From: Nannocystis exedens
Lineage (GTDB): Bacteria; Myxococcota_A; Polyangia; Nannocystales; Nannocystaceae
Direction of reading: 5' to 3'
Assembly: GCF_002343915.1 (NCBI RefSeq)
Contig: NZ_NETK01000001.1
Location: forward strand, 1,736,001 to 1,800,000
Length of the DNA: 64,000 bases
Shown here: positions 16,995 through 25,109 of the stretch, in pieces
How positions within the stretch are numbered: position 1 is the first letter of the stretch
How the letters are laid out: each line of letters starts with the position of its first letter
Made by a program: the position numbers and the translations under genes
Notes under the pieces: model-generated
What the model saw: only the letters and a program-made list of their open reading frames with translations
Database searches by the model: none
Told to the model about the DNA's origin: nothing

Positions 16995-18982
16995 TTGTCG
17001 AGCACCGCCGCCGTCAGCACCAGCCCGAAGGCCATCGACGCCAACAGCCCGAGGGCGCGCCACAGCACCGCGCGCTGGGCCTTGCGCACCTCGGCCGCGA
17101 CCTCGGGGCCCTGGCCGAGCATCTCGCGGGCCAGGCGTTCGGCCGCGCCGCGGTGGCTGACGACGATGAGCAGCGTCGTCACGGCCAGGAACAGCCCGCC
17201 GCCGCCGAGCAGCAGCAGGCGCACGCGCCCCGCCCACAGCCGGCGCAGCGCCGCCATGTCCGCGTCCTCGCGGCCGCGGGTCGCCAGCGCCGTCGGCGGC
17301 CCGTGGATCTCGACCGGCAGCGTCCCGACCAGCCAGGCCTCGGCCAGCACCTGCGCCTCGGGGTCGAGGCTCGCCGTCGCCAGCGCGTCGAGGTACTTGC
17401 CCTCGAGCCCGGCGTCGAAGTCCTTCTCGACCCGCGGCAGCGCCAGGCGCTCGCGCTGCAGCGCGATCAGGGTCGACAGCGCCGGCCCCTGCCCCGGCGT
17501 CGGCCCGAGGACCACCCGCGCCAGCGCCGACGATTCGCCGGGCGCGTTGGTGAAGTGATACGCCTCGACCTGCACGAGCCCCGGCTGCAGCCCCGCCGAC
17601 GACCACGTCCGCGGCGGCTCCGGCCCGACCACCGGCGGCTCGAGCGTGTCGACCCACGCCCCGTCGGGCCCGCGCACGTCGACGAACACCGCCCGCTTGG
17701 GCCGCAGCCCGCGCGCCTTGATCGTCAGCGCGTCGCCGACCCCCGCCGTCCACGGCGTCGCGTCGACCGTGACCGCCCCCGCGAAGCTGACCATGCGGAA
17801 CTTCCGCGCCGCGATCGCCGACGGCTCCGAGCTCGCGTCCGCGTCGCCGTCCTTCGCTCCCGCCGCAGCCGCGCCCGGCTCCTTCGCGCCCTCGTTCGCC
17901 GCGCGGGCCCCCTTCGCCCCCTCGCCCGGCTCCTTCGCCCCCTCGCCCGCCGCGCGGGCCCCCTTTGCATCCGAGCCCGTCGCGCCCGCTGCATCCGCGC
18001 TCGAGCGCCTCGGGCTCGAACCGTCCGAGCCCGCCGCACCCGAGGTCCCCGTCGCGCTCGCGCCCGTCGCTCCCTGCGCCCCCGCGTCGCCCTTCGCCCC
18101 CGCCTTCCCCTTCGCACCTGCCCCAACGGCCATGTCCTTCGCGGCAGGGTCCTTCGCACCTGACGTTTCGGACATGTCCTGGGGCCCTGCCAGGGCCCGC
18201 ACCTCGAAGCGGACCACGTCGGTGGCCAAAAGGCCGTCGATGCGGACCAGCCCGGCCGCGTCGGTCTCGCCGCGGACGAGCACCACGGGCGTGTCGCGCG
18301 ACGCCTTGCGCGAGCCGAACTCGCCGTCGAGCAGGCGGACCTCGACCGGCCCGCGGCGCGGCTTGCCCTCGGCGTCGGTGACCCGGGCGACCAGCGCGTT
18401 CTCGAAGCCGGCGGCCAGCCGCCCCAGCGGGCGCAGCACGATGCGCAGCTTCTCGGGCTGCGGTTCGGTGTCATCTGCGTAATTTTTCGTCGAACCGGAC
18501 ACCGTCGCCGTGCCGCGCCGAGGCGCGCGAGACGCGACCAGCTCGACCTCGACCGCCTCGCGGAACTGCTCGTGCGCGGCGATCGCCAGCTCGAGCGTCG
18601 CCGGGCCCGGAGCCCACGCCGGGGCCGTCAGGCGGCCCTGCGCCATCCCCACCGCGGCCGCGTCGCGCAGCGCCCCGAGCGACGCGCGCTCTTCGCCGCG
18701 GCGCAGCGTCGCCTCGACCTGCGCGCCCTGCACCGCCTGTCCGTCGCCGTCCAGCACTTGCACGCGCGCCGCCACCGGCTCGCCTGCCACCCACTGCGGC
18801 TCGACCTGCACGATCGCCGAGTGCGTCACGTGCCACCCCGCGATCGCGAACGACGCGAAGATCGCCGCGCCCATCCCGAGCGGCGCGCCGATCACGGGCA
18901 GCAAGTACACGAGCCGCGACATCGCGGCGGCGCGAGTGATCTCGGCGGGTTCGCTCGGCTCGCTCGGCGTCGCCACGGGCAC
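16976..18982 (-). CDS. Large membrane protein with collagen-like Gly/Ala linker
   Basis: The 668-residue protein has an N-terminal transmembrane helix (VYLLPVIGAPLGMGAAIFASF), a long extracytoplasmic part with Ig-like beta segments (about residues 55-260 and 385-500), and two C-terminal helices (VRLLLLGGGGLFLAVTTLLIVV and LGLLASMAFGLVLTAAVL). Residues about 265-385 form a low-complexity linker, partly collagen-like (GAKGKAGAKGDAGAQGATG). The start of the linker, residues about 265-284 (DMSETSGAKDPAAKDM), is encoded by a run of the 14-bp repeat at 18131-18190. GTG 18982 is used; ATG 18922 directly before the membrane helix is an alternative. Function unknown; an envelope structural or adhesive role is conceivable. 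Confidence 0.75.
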   Translation of the reverse strand: MPVATPSEPSEPAEITRAAAMSRLVYLLPVIGAPLGMGAAIFASFAIAGWHVTHSAIVQVEPQWVAGEPVAARVQVLDGDGQAVQGAQVEATLRRGEERASLGALRDAAAVGMAQGRLTAPAWAPGPATLELAIAAHEQFREAVEVELVASRAPRRGTATVSGSTKNYADDTEPQPEKLRIVLRPLGRLAAGFENALVARVTDAEGKPRRGPVEVRLLDGEFGSRKASRDTPVVLVRGETDAAGLVRIDGLLATDVVRFEVRALAGPQDMSETSGAKDPAAKDMAVGAGAKGKAGAKGDAGAQGATGASATGTSGAAGSDGSSPRRSSADAAGATGSDAKGARAAGEGAKEPGEGAKGARAANEGAKEPGAAAAGAKDGDADASSEPSAIAARKFRMVSFAGAVTVDATPWTAGVGDALTIKARGLRPKRAVFVDVRGPDGAWVDTLEPPVVGPEPPRTWSSAGLQPGLVQVEAYHFTNAPGESSALARVVLGPTPGQGPALSTLIALQRERLALPRVEKDFDAGLEGKYLDALATASLDPEAQVLAEAWLVGTLPVEIHGPPTALATRGREDADMAALRRLWAGRVRLLLLGGGGLFLAVTTLLIVVSHRGAAERLAREMLGQGPEVAAEVRKAQRAVLWRALGLLASMAFGLVLTAAVLDKLFWQT
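18131..18190. repeat. 14-bp phased array within a coding region
   Basis: CATG 18131, CAGG 18145, CCTG 18159 and CATG 18173 are spaced exactly 14 bp, ending near CCTG 18186 (one base off phase). All lie inside the minus-strand membrane-protein gene without breaking its frame, at the start of its low-complexity linker. Confidence 0.85.
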
Positions 18983-19032
18983 CGGCCACCGTAGCAGACG
19001 CGGCGGCGTTTCGGTATCCTCCCGCGCGCGTC

Positions 19033-20343
19033 ATGAAGCTTAGCGTCATCGGTACAGGGTACGTCGGCCTCGTCGCCGCCGCGGTGTTCGCCGACTACGG
19101 CAACGATGTTCTGTGCGCGGACATCGACGCCGCCAAGATCGACTCGATCAAGGCCGGCAAGCTGCCCATCTTCGAGCCCGGGCTCGAGCCGCTGGTCGAG
19201 CACAACATCCAGGCCGGGCGCCTCCGCTTCACCACCAGCAACGCCGAGGCCGCCGTCCACGGCGACGTCGTCTTCCTCGCCGTCGGCACGCCGACGGCCG
19301 CCGACGGCAGCGCCGACCTCTCGTACCTCTACCAGGCCGCGAGCGAGATCGGGCGCCACATCACCCGCCCGACGATCATCGTCGACAAGAGCACGGTGCC
19401 GGTCGGCACCGCCGAGCGGATCGCCCGCATCGTCGGCGAGCAGACGCGCGTCCCGTTCACCGTCGTCTCGAACCCCGAGTTCCTCAAGGAGGGCGCCGCG
19501 GTCGACGACTTCATGCACCCCGACCGCGTCATCGTCGGCACCGACGACGCCCACGCGCGCGAGGTGCTGCACCGCCTCTACCAGCCGTTCTGCCGCACCA
19601 GCGACCGGATCCTGTTCATGGACGCGCGCTCGGCCGAGCTCACCAAGTACGCCTGCAACGCCTACCTCGCGGCGCGCATCAGCTTCATGAACGACATGGC
19701 CAACCTCGCCGACGCGCTCGGGGCCGACATCGAGCTGGTGCGCCGCGGCATGGGCTCCGATCCGCGGATCGGCAACAAGTTCCTCTACCCCGGCGTCGGC
19801 TACGGCGGCTCCTGCTTCCCCAAGGACATCCGCGCCCTCCTCACCACCGCCCGCGAGTTCGGCCACTCGCTCGAGATCGTCGCCAGCGCCGAGCGGATCA
19901 ACGAGGCGCAGAAGCTCGTCATCGTCCGCAAGCTGCGGCAGCGGCTCGGCGGCGACCTCGCCGGCAAGACCTTCGCCGTGTGGGGCCTGTCGTTCAAGCC
20001 CAACACCGACGACGTGCGCGAGGCCCCGGCGCTGAAGATCGTCCGCACCCTCGTCGGCGACGGCGCCCGCCTGCGCCTGCACGACCCCGAGGCCGGCAAG
20101 AACTTCGTCGCCGGCCTCCCGCCGCACATCGCCGCCGCCTGCACCCTCACCGCCGACCCCTACGACGCCGCCGAGGGCGCCCACGCCCTCATCCTCGCCA
20201 CCGAGTGGCGAGAGTACCGCAGCCCCGACTTCGAGCGCCTGAGGCGGATCATGGCCGGCCCCCTCCTGCTCGACGGCCGCAACCAGTGGGACCGCCAGCA
20301 CGTCGAGGCCCTCGGCTTCCAGTACGCCGGCATCGGCCGCTGA
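19033..20343 (+). CDS. ugd: UDP-glucose 6-dehydrogenase
   Basis: The 436-residue enzyme converts UDP-glucose to UDP-glucuronate with two NAD+. The NAD-binding motif GTGYVG is at residues 7-12, and the catalytic Cys is residue 261 in GVGYGGSCFPKD. The C-terminal UDP-binding domain begins near AVWGLSFKPNTDDVREAP. Length and motif order fit the single-polypeptide bacterial family. UDP-glucuronate feeds extracellular polysaccharide or LPS synthesis. The gene is not in an evident operon: the upstream neighbour is divergent and a repeat array starts 19 bases after the stop. Confidence 0.97.
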   Translation: MKLSVIGTGYVGLVAAAVFADYGNDVLCADIDAAKIDSIKAGKLPIFEPGLEPLVEHNIQAGRLRFTTSNAEAAVHGDVVFLAVGTPTAADGSADLSYLYQAASEIGRHITRPTIIVDKSTVPVGTAERIARIVGEQTRVPFTVVSNPEFLKEGAAVDDFMHPDRVIVGTDDAHAREVLHRLYQPFCRTSDRILFMDARSAELTKYACNAYLAARISFMNDMANLADALGADIELVRRGMGSDPRIGNKFLYPGVGYGGSCFPKDIRALLTTAREFGHSLEIVASAERINEAQKLVIVRKLRQRLGGDLAGKTFAVWGLSFKPNTDDVREAPALKIVRTLVGDGARLRLHDPEAGKNFVAGLPPHIAAACTLTADPYDAAEGAHALILATEWREYRSPDFERLRRIMAGPLLLDGRNQWDRQHVEALGFQYAGIGR

Positions 20344-20361
20344 TCCCTCCGCTCTGAAGGA

Positions 20362-20417
20362 CATGTCCGTCCGGACATGTCCTTCTCCGCAGGTCCGAAA
20401 GGACCTGCCCGATCGAG
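20362..20417. repeat. Four-unit 14-bp phased array after ugd
   Basis: Units start at 20362 (CATG), 20376 (CATG), 20390 (CAGG) and 20404 (CCTG). The first two make a 12-bp inverted repeat, AAGGACATGTCC and GGACATGTCCTT around a four-base loop. The rest of the 505-bp gap to the next gene has no coding potential that I trust; an inverted repeat lies at 20708-20728. Confidence 0.9.
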
Positions 20418-20707
20418 CACCCGACCTCCCCGCGCTGCCGCGCGCCGGCGTGGCCGCGCGTGACGCCGCGAGGCGCCCGCCCGTCGCCGGCGCTCGGCCG
20501 TCCCCGCCGCGGCCGTCTCGCCCGCTCGCCCCTCACCGCGGCGCCGCTCGCCGCCCGCCGCGATCGGACGGCCGCGCGCCGGGACGCCGCACCCGCCGGC
20601 GATCGAAGCGAGGCGATCGAGCGATCGCCGGGCCTCGCCCGCGAACCCCGGCCACGTCGCTGAATCGGCGCGGTCCGTGGCATCACCCGCGCCGGTCATA
20701 CATGTCG

Positions 20708-20728
20708 GATTGTTCGAGGCGGACAATC
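20708..20728. promoter_or_regulatory. ATTGT-ACAAT inverted repeat upstream of a secreted-protein gene
   Basis: GATTGTTC (20708-20715) pairs with GGACAATC (20721-20728) with one G-T wobble and a five-base loop. It lies about 120 bp before the start at 20850. Similar inverted repeats occur at 22452-22473 and 52610-52628. It could be an operator; evidence is weak. Confidence 0.3.
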
Positions 20729-20849
20729 GCCCCATACGGGATCGAACTTCGACCCGCCCGCAGATAGCCCTGCGGGCTCGACCGCGATTGCGACGACGCG
20801 TCCGGGCCATCGCGCTCGCCGTGCTCGTCGCGCTCGCAAGGAGAACGCC

Positions 20850-22256
20850 ATGATCCTGCAAGCGACAATCATGACCACCCTGCTGCTGCACGCGACCGCC
20901 CCCGCGGACCCCGACGGGACCACGGCCCGCGCCCGCCTGTCGGACCTCCTGGCCGCCCAGCGCGGCGCCGTCCTCGCCAGCGAGCCGGCCGTCGCCGCCG
21001 CCGACGAGCCCGCGGCCGCCGACCCGAGCATCAGCGCCGTCTACCCGAACCGCGCCTTCCTCGAGCGCACCCTCGACGTCACCATCAGCGGCGACGACAC
21101 CGAGTGGACCGACGCCGTCGCCGTCGACTTCGGCGACGGCATCCGCGTCGACAGCGTGCGCGTCGCCAGCCCCACCGGCCTGGTCGCGCGCATCACCATC
21201 GACGAGGACGCCGCCCTCGGCGCCCGCGACGTCACCGTCCGCGAGGGCGAGGTCGAGGCGGTCTACGCCGGCGCCTTCACGCTCCAGGCCCCGCTGGCGT
21301 TCAAGGTCCTGAAAGGCACGCGCGCGCCCGGCTCGATCCTCACCGGCACGCTGGTCCAGCACGACATCTCGACCCCGTTCGACCCGACCGAGAACACCCT
21401 CTACGTCGACGAGCCCGGCTTCACCGTCGATTACTTCTACGCCCAGCAGTACCGCGCCGAGTTCGCCCTGCTGGTCGACGTCCCCGTCGCCCCCGGCACC
21501 TACGACCTCCACGTCGTCAGCGGCGAGCCGGGCTCCCAGGTGCGTTCGACCGGGCCGGACATCCTCCCGATCGGCGCCCGCACCCCCCTCGAACTGAAGG
21601 CGGGCGACAACGTCGGCACGCTCGCGGAGCCGTACGGCACCGTGCTCTACACCTTCACCCCGCCGGCCGAACCGACCCGCGTCACGTTCACCGTCACCCC
21701 CGGGGTCCAGGGCGCCTCGCCGGTCCTCGCCGTGCTGCCCGCCAGCGGCCGCTTCGCCGACCTGATCGCCGCCGACGTCCGCGTGGTCGTCGACACCGAC
21801 GCCCCCGAGCCGCTCTACGTGATCTACTGGGACGCCGCCGGCGCCGAGAAGCACGACTTCACGATCAACGTCGCCACGACCCCGCCGCCGCCGCCCGAGA
21901 CCGAGCCGAACGACGAGTGCGCCGCCGCTACCCGCGTCGCCGCGTCGTCGTCGACCCTCGGCTCGCTGCGCGACGCCACCGACGTCGACTGGTTCGTCTT
22001 CACCGTCGAGGACGCCGACGTCGGCAAGACCGTGCACGTCAGGACCCAGCCCGGCGAGCAGACCACCGACACGATCGTCGAGGTGTTCGCGGGCGACTGC
22101 ACCACCTCGCTCGGCGGTCCGTCGCCCGATTACGCGTACCACGAGGACTTCACCAGCAGCCCGGTCACGACCGCCGGCGACATCTACGTCAAGGTCAGCC
22201 ACAGCGCCGCCGCCTACTCGGCGGGGGACTACGAGCTGGTGATCGCGCTCGAGTGA
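20850..22256 (+). CDS. Secreted PPC-domain protein (paralogue of the protein at 25110)
   Basis: The 468-residue protein has a weak signal-like N-terminus (MILQATIMTTLLLHATAPA) and then a region shared closely with the 520-residue protein at 25110-26672. Shared features are an IPT/TIG-like beta domain (about residues 60-150: ISAVYPNRAFLERTLDVTIS, GARDVTVREGEVE), a middle beta domain, and a C-terminal pre-peptidase C-type domain (about 355-465: ETEPNDECAAATR ... DVDWFVFTVEDADVGKT). Such domains are typical of extracellular proteins, often attached to proteases, but none is present here. A ribosome-binding site AAGGAG is seen at 20839-20844. Unlike its paralogue it lacks the lipobox and collagen-like linker. 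Confidence 0.8.
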   Translation: MILQATIMTTLLLHATAPADPDGTTARARLSDLLAAQRGAVLASEPAVAAADEPAAADPSISAVYPNRAFLERTLDVTISGDDTEWTDAVAVDFGDGIRVDSVRVASPTGLVARITIDEDAALGARDVTVREGEVEAVYAGAFTLQAPLAFKVLKGTRAPGSILTGTLVQHDISTPFDPTENTLYVDEPGFTVDYFYAQQYRAEFALLVDVPVAPGTYDLHVVSGEPGSQVRSTGPDILPIGARTPLELKAGDNVGTLAEPYGTVLYTFTPPAEPTRVTFTVTPGVQGASPVLAVLPASGRFADLIAADVRVVVDTDAPEPLYVIYWDAAGAEKHDFTINVATTPPPPPETEPNDECAAATRVAASSSTLGSLRDATDVDWFVFTVEDADVGKTVHVRTQPGEQTTDTIVEVFAGDCTTSLGGPSPDYAYHEDFTSSPVTTAGDIYVKVSHSAAAYSAGDYELVIALE

Positions 22257-22451
22257 TCGGCCCGCCGCCCGCCCGCCGCGCCGGCCGCGAGCACCTGCGC
22301 GTGCCCGCGGCCGGCGCGGCCGTCGCGAGGCGGGCTGTCCCATGAGCCAGCCGCTCGCCCGGCGAGCGAGCGGCGAAGGCCGGCGGCGGGCCGGGCGCGC
22401 TCGCCCGCGCGAGACCGGCGGCCGGGCGCCGGGGCCAGGCCGGTCAATCGT

Positions 22452-22473
22452 CATTGTCGCCGCGACGACAATG
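22452..22473. promoter_or_regulatory. CATTGTCG-CGACAATG inverted repeat
   Basis: A perfect 8-bp inverted repeat with a six-base centre (CCGCGA) lies in the 464-bp gap between two genes, about 250 bp before the start at 22721. It may be an operator or a relative of the 14-bp repeats. No other feature is seen in this gap. Confidence 0.3.
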
Positions 22474-22720
22474 TCGCCACGCGATCGCCGGTCACGCGCA
22501 CGCACATGTCAGTTTGTGCCGGGCCGCGAATCGGCACATACAGCGAATCGACCCTCGGCATGCTCCCAGGAGACACACGTGTCCGCTGGAACCGTCAGCC
22601 GGCGCCGCCGACCTCGACCGCCAATAGTGGCACTCGCGCTGCCGGGCTCGACCTCGATTGCGACGGCATGGTCAGCCCATTGCGATCGATTTCTCGCCGT
22701 ATGGCAAGGAGATTGAAACC

Positions 22721-23272
22721 ATGTTGGTCCGTACAGTCCTGACCCTGCTCATCTTCACCACCTCGACGGTCGCGGCCGCCCGCGAGCCGGCGCCCGGCTA
22801 CTCCGGCGGCCTCGCGCCGGGCCTGCTGGCCGCGCGCGCCGCACAATCGCCGGGGACCGGCGAGCCCGTCGTCACCGAGCCGACCACGCCCTCGTCGGTC
22901 AGCCCGCCGAGCGCCACCCCGCCGCCGCAGAGCATCCGCCCGCCGCGGATGCAGGCCAGCGAGTGGGACCGCGAGCGGCGGAAGCTGCAGGCCCAGACCG
23001 CCGTCTCCTGGGTGCTGACCGGCATCGGCGTGGCCGGCACCGCCGTCCCGCTGGTGCTGCTGCGCCGGTGCGACGAGGCCGACCGCACGCGCACCATGGA
23101 CTGCAGCCAGGAGCGGCGGACCGCCGCGATCGCGGCCCCGATCTTCGGCGCCCTCACGCTCGCCTCGATCATCCCCGCGATCATCTACTCGACCCGCCTC
23201 GCCCGCCACAACCGCTACAGCGGCATGGCCCGCTTCAACGTCACGCCCGGCGGCGTCCAGATCCGCTTCTAG
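22721..23272 (+). CDS. Exported membrane protein of unknown function
   Basis: The 183-residue product begins with a signal sequence (MLVRTVLTLLIFTTSTVAAA). It then has a Pro/Ser/Thr-rich segment (about residues 45-80), a transmembrane helix (AVSWVLTGIGVAGTAVPLVLL), a charged loop with two Cys and a second helix (IAAPIFGALTLASIIPAIIYS), ending in a short beta-like tail. ATG 22721 is chosen for its signal and for the AAGGAGA ribosome-binding site 7-13 bases upstream; an upstream ATG at 22658 lacks both. No family recognised. Confidence 0.65.
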   Translation: MLVRTVLTLLIFTTSTVAAAREPAPGYSGGLAPGLLAARAAQSPGTGEPVVTEPTTPSSVSPPSATPPPQSIRPPRMQASEWDRERRKLQAQTAVSWVLTGIGVAGTAVPLVLLRRCDEADRTRTMDCSQERRTAAIAAPIFGALTLASIIPAIIYSTRLARHNRYSGMARFNVTPGGVQIRF

Positions 23273-23433
23273 CAGCGACACCCAGCGGCAACGCGCCCGG
23301 GTTCGCGCCCGCGGCGCGCGGTCGGGGTCCCCAGGCCCCGCCCGATCGTCCTTGGAGGAGACGCCGCGACCGCGGCCGACCGCATACACTACGCGGGTCG
23401 GCCGCGCAGCCCGGCGTCCGGCGGCGAGCTCCT

Positions 23434-23479
23434 CCTGTCCCATGCGACATGTCCTTTTCAACCTGTTCCTGAGCGCATT
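23434..23479. repeat. 14-bp phased units spanning a lipoprotein start
   Basis: CCTG 23434, CATG 23448, CCTG 23462 and CATT 23476 are exactly 14 bp apart. They cover the start codon and signal peptide of the lipoprotein beginning at 23442. Confidence 0.7.
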
Positions 23480-24290
23480 GCTCGCCTGCGGCGGCGACGA
23501 CCGGCCGGACGGCGGCGCCACGGCCACGAGCGAGCCGGCGACCGGCGAGCCCGCGACCGCCGCCGACACCACCGGCGACCCGCCCGGCACCACCACCGGC
23601 ACCGCCACCACCGGCGCCGACCCGACCACCGGCCTGCCGTGGCCCGAACCCACCGCCACGAGCGGCACTGACGGCCCGGTCGACGGCGGCCCGTGCCCGA
23701 ACTACGCGCTCGTGCTCGACCGGCCCGGGCCGATCTTGTGGGCCACCACCGACGGCAGCGTCTACGAGTCCGCCTTCCTCCCGCCCGGCCAGGGCTTCAA
23801 TTGCGTGCGGGTCGAGTTCGACCTGCAGACCCTCGACAACCTCGACGAGATCGTCGCCATGGATCCCGAGGGCTGCCCCGAGTACTTCGGCATCGCCTCC
23901 GTGTTCGGCACCCAGCCGGCCGGCAAGGTCCTGGCCACCGCCTTTTATCACCCGATGGACCGCGTCCGCGGCGCGTGTACGCTCGGCGCCAGCCGCTTCG
24001 AGGTCGGCAACCACCTCGCGTACACCGCCGACACCGTCGGTCCCTGGTCGCCGGGACAGGTGTGGCACGTCATCCTCGAGGCCAAGCCGTGGCTCACGCG
24101 GGTCACCGTGTTCAGCGGCGGCCAGCAGGTCGGCCCGACCGTCGCCGCCGCTCTCGACCCGCTCGACGTCGCCGTCACCCGCGATCCGGTGGTCCGCCTC
24201 GGCCTGCCCGGCCCGGTCGAAGATCGCTTCTACCCGTGGTACGGCGCCACCTGGGCCAACCTGCAAGTCTGGGCCGACGTCGTCCCGTGA
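23442..24290 (+). CDS. Lipoprotein with Thr/Gly linker
   Basis: The 282-residue product begins MRHVLFNLFLSALLACGGDD, a short lipoprotein signal with lipobox LLAC. A Thr/Gly/Pro/Ala linker runs to about residue 80. The following globular part (LVLDRPGPILWATTDGSVYE ... FYPWYGATWANLQVWADVVP) looks like a beta-sandwich of the concanavalin/laminin-G kind, but no family is certain. It is followed after five bases by the SRPBCC gene, so the two are probably cotranscribed. The signal peptide itself is encoded within a run of the 14-bp repeat, an unusual origin for a signal sequence. Confidence 0.8.
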   Translation: MRHVLFNLFLSALLACGGDDRPDGGATATSEPATGEPATAADTTGDPPGTTTGTATTGADPTTGLPWPEPTATSGTDGPVDGGPCPNYALVLDRPGPILWATTDGSVYESAFLPPGQGFNCVRVEFDLQTLDNLDEIVAMDPEGCPEYFGIASVFGTQPAGKVLATAFYHPMDRVRGACTLGASRFEVGNHLAYTADTVGPWSPGQVWHVILEAKPWLTRVTVFSGGQQVGPTVAAALDPLDVAVTRDPVVRLGLPGPVEDRFYPWYGATWANLQVWADVVP

Positions 24291-24295
24291 CCGCC

Positions 24296-24775
24296 ATGCC
24301 GCGACCTTTCGCCGAAGCAAGCATCGACATCGACGCCCCGCCCGCCCGCGTGTGGACGGTCATGCTCGACCTGGACCGCTACCACGAATGGAACCCCTTC
24401 ATCGTGGCCATCGACCACGCCGGGCCGCCCGCGCTCGGCAGCGCCATGCGGCTCCATGTCCGCTGGAATGACGGCACCGGCGCCCGCTCGGGCGAGCAGA
24501 TCACCGCGCTCGTCGCCCCGGACGGCGAGCGACCGGGCCGCCTCGCCTACCGCTTCACGGGCTTACTGCCCACATTGGGCCTGGTCCGCGCCACCCGGGT
24601 CCAGCAGGTCGCGCCGCTGCCCGCCGGCCGCACCCGCTATTTCACCCGCGAAGAATTTACCGGCCTTCTGACCCGCTTCCTCCCGCTGGCCAAGGTCCAG
24701 GACGGCTTCGACCGCCACGCCCGCGCCCTCAAGGCCCGCGCCGAGGCCCTCGCCGCCGGCGCAGACCCCCGCTAG
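24296..24775 (+). CDS. SRPBCC (START-like) domain protein
   Basis: The 159-residue protein matches the polyketide-cyclase/SRPBCC superfamily: an opening strand FAEASIDIDAPPARVWTVML, then DLDRYHEWNPFI, a beta-sheet middle and a long C-terminal helix (FLPLAKVQDGFDRHARALKA). Members bind hydrophobic ligands in a deep cavity; what this one binds is unknown. No signal peptide, so cytoplasmic. The start is five bases after the upstream lipoprotein stop. Confidence 0.85.
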   Translation: MPRPFAEASIDIDAPPARVWTVMLDLDRYHEWNPFIVAIDHAGPPALGSAMRLHVRWNDGTGARSGEQITALVAPDGERPGRLAYRFTGLLPTLGLVRATRVQQVAPLPAGRTRYFTREEFTGLLTRFLPLAKVQDGFDRHARALKARAEALAAGADPR

Positions 24776-24804
24776 CGGCGGGCGCCGTCTCCGGCTGCGC
24801 ATAG

Positions 24805-24945
24805 CATGTCCCTGAGGACATGTCTTGAAGCACATCTCGTCCCGCGGCCGTCGGCCGCGGCGCTCCACTTCAGGCCGCGCCCGCGGCGCAAATCGGACGT
24901 CGCGGCGCTCGCTTGTCACGTTCCGGACCTGTCCCGAGGGACATT
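24805..24945. repeat. 14-bp palindromic units in an intergenic gap
   Basis: CATG 24805, CATG 24819 and CATC 24833 are in 14-bp phase. A second unit CCTGTCCCGAGGGA starts at 24928 with CATT at 24942. They lie in the 334-bp gap before the collagen-linker lipoprotein, which otherwise shows nothing. Confidence 0.8.
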
Positions 24946-25109
24946 GCCACCAATCCTGCGCGTCCGCGCGCGGCGGTCAAGCGGCCGCGGGGCGGCTCCG
25001 CGCGGCCGCGGATCTGGCCCCAGCGGCGCTGGAGCGCGGCGGGAGGCCGTCGGACGTCTCGCGGAATGCGTCACCTGCGCGTGAAGATTTCGTTACCATC
25101 GCGTTCCAC

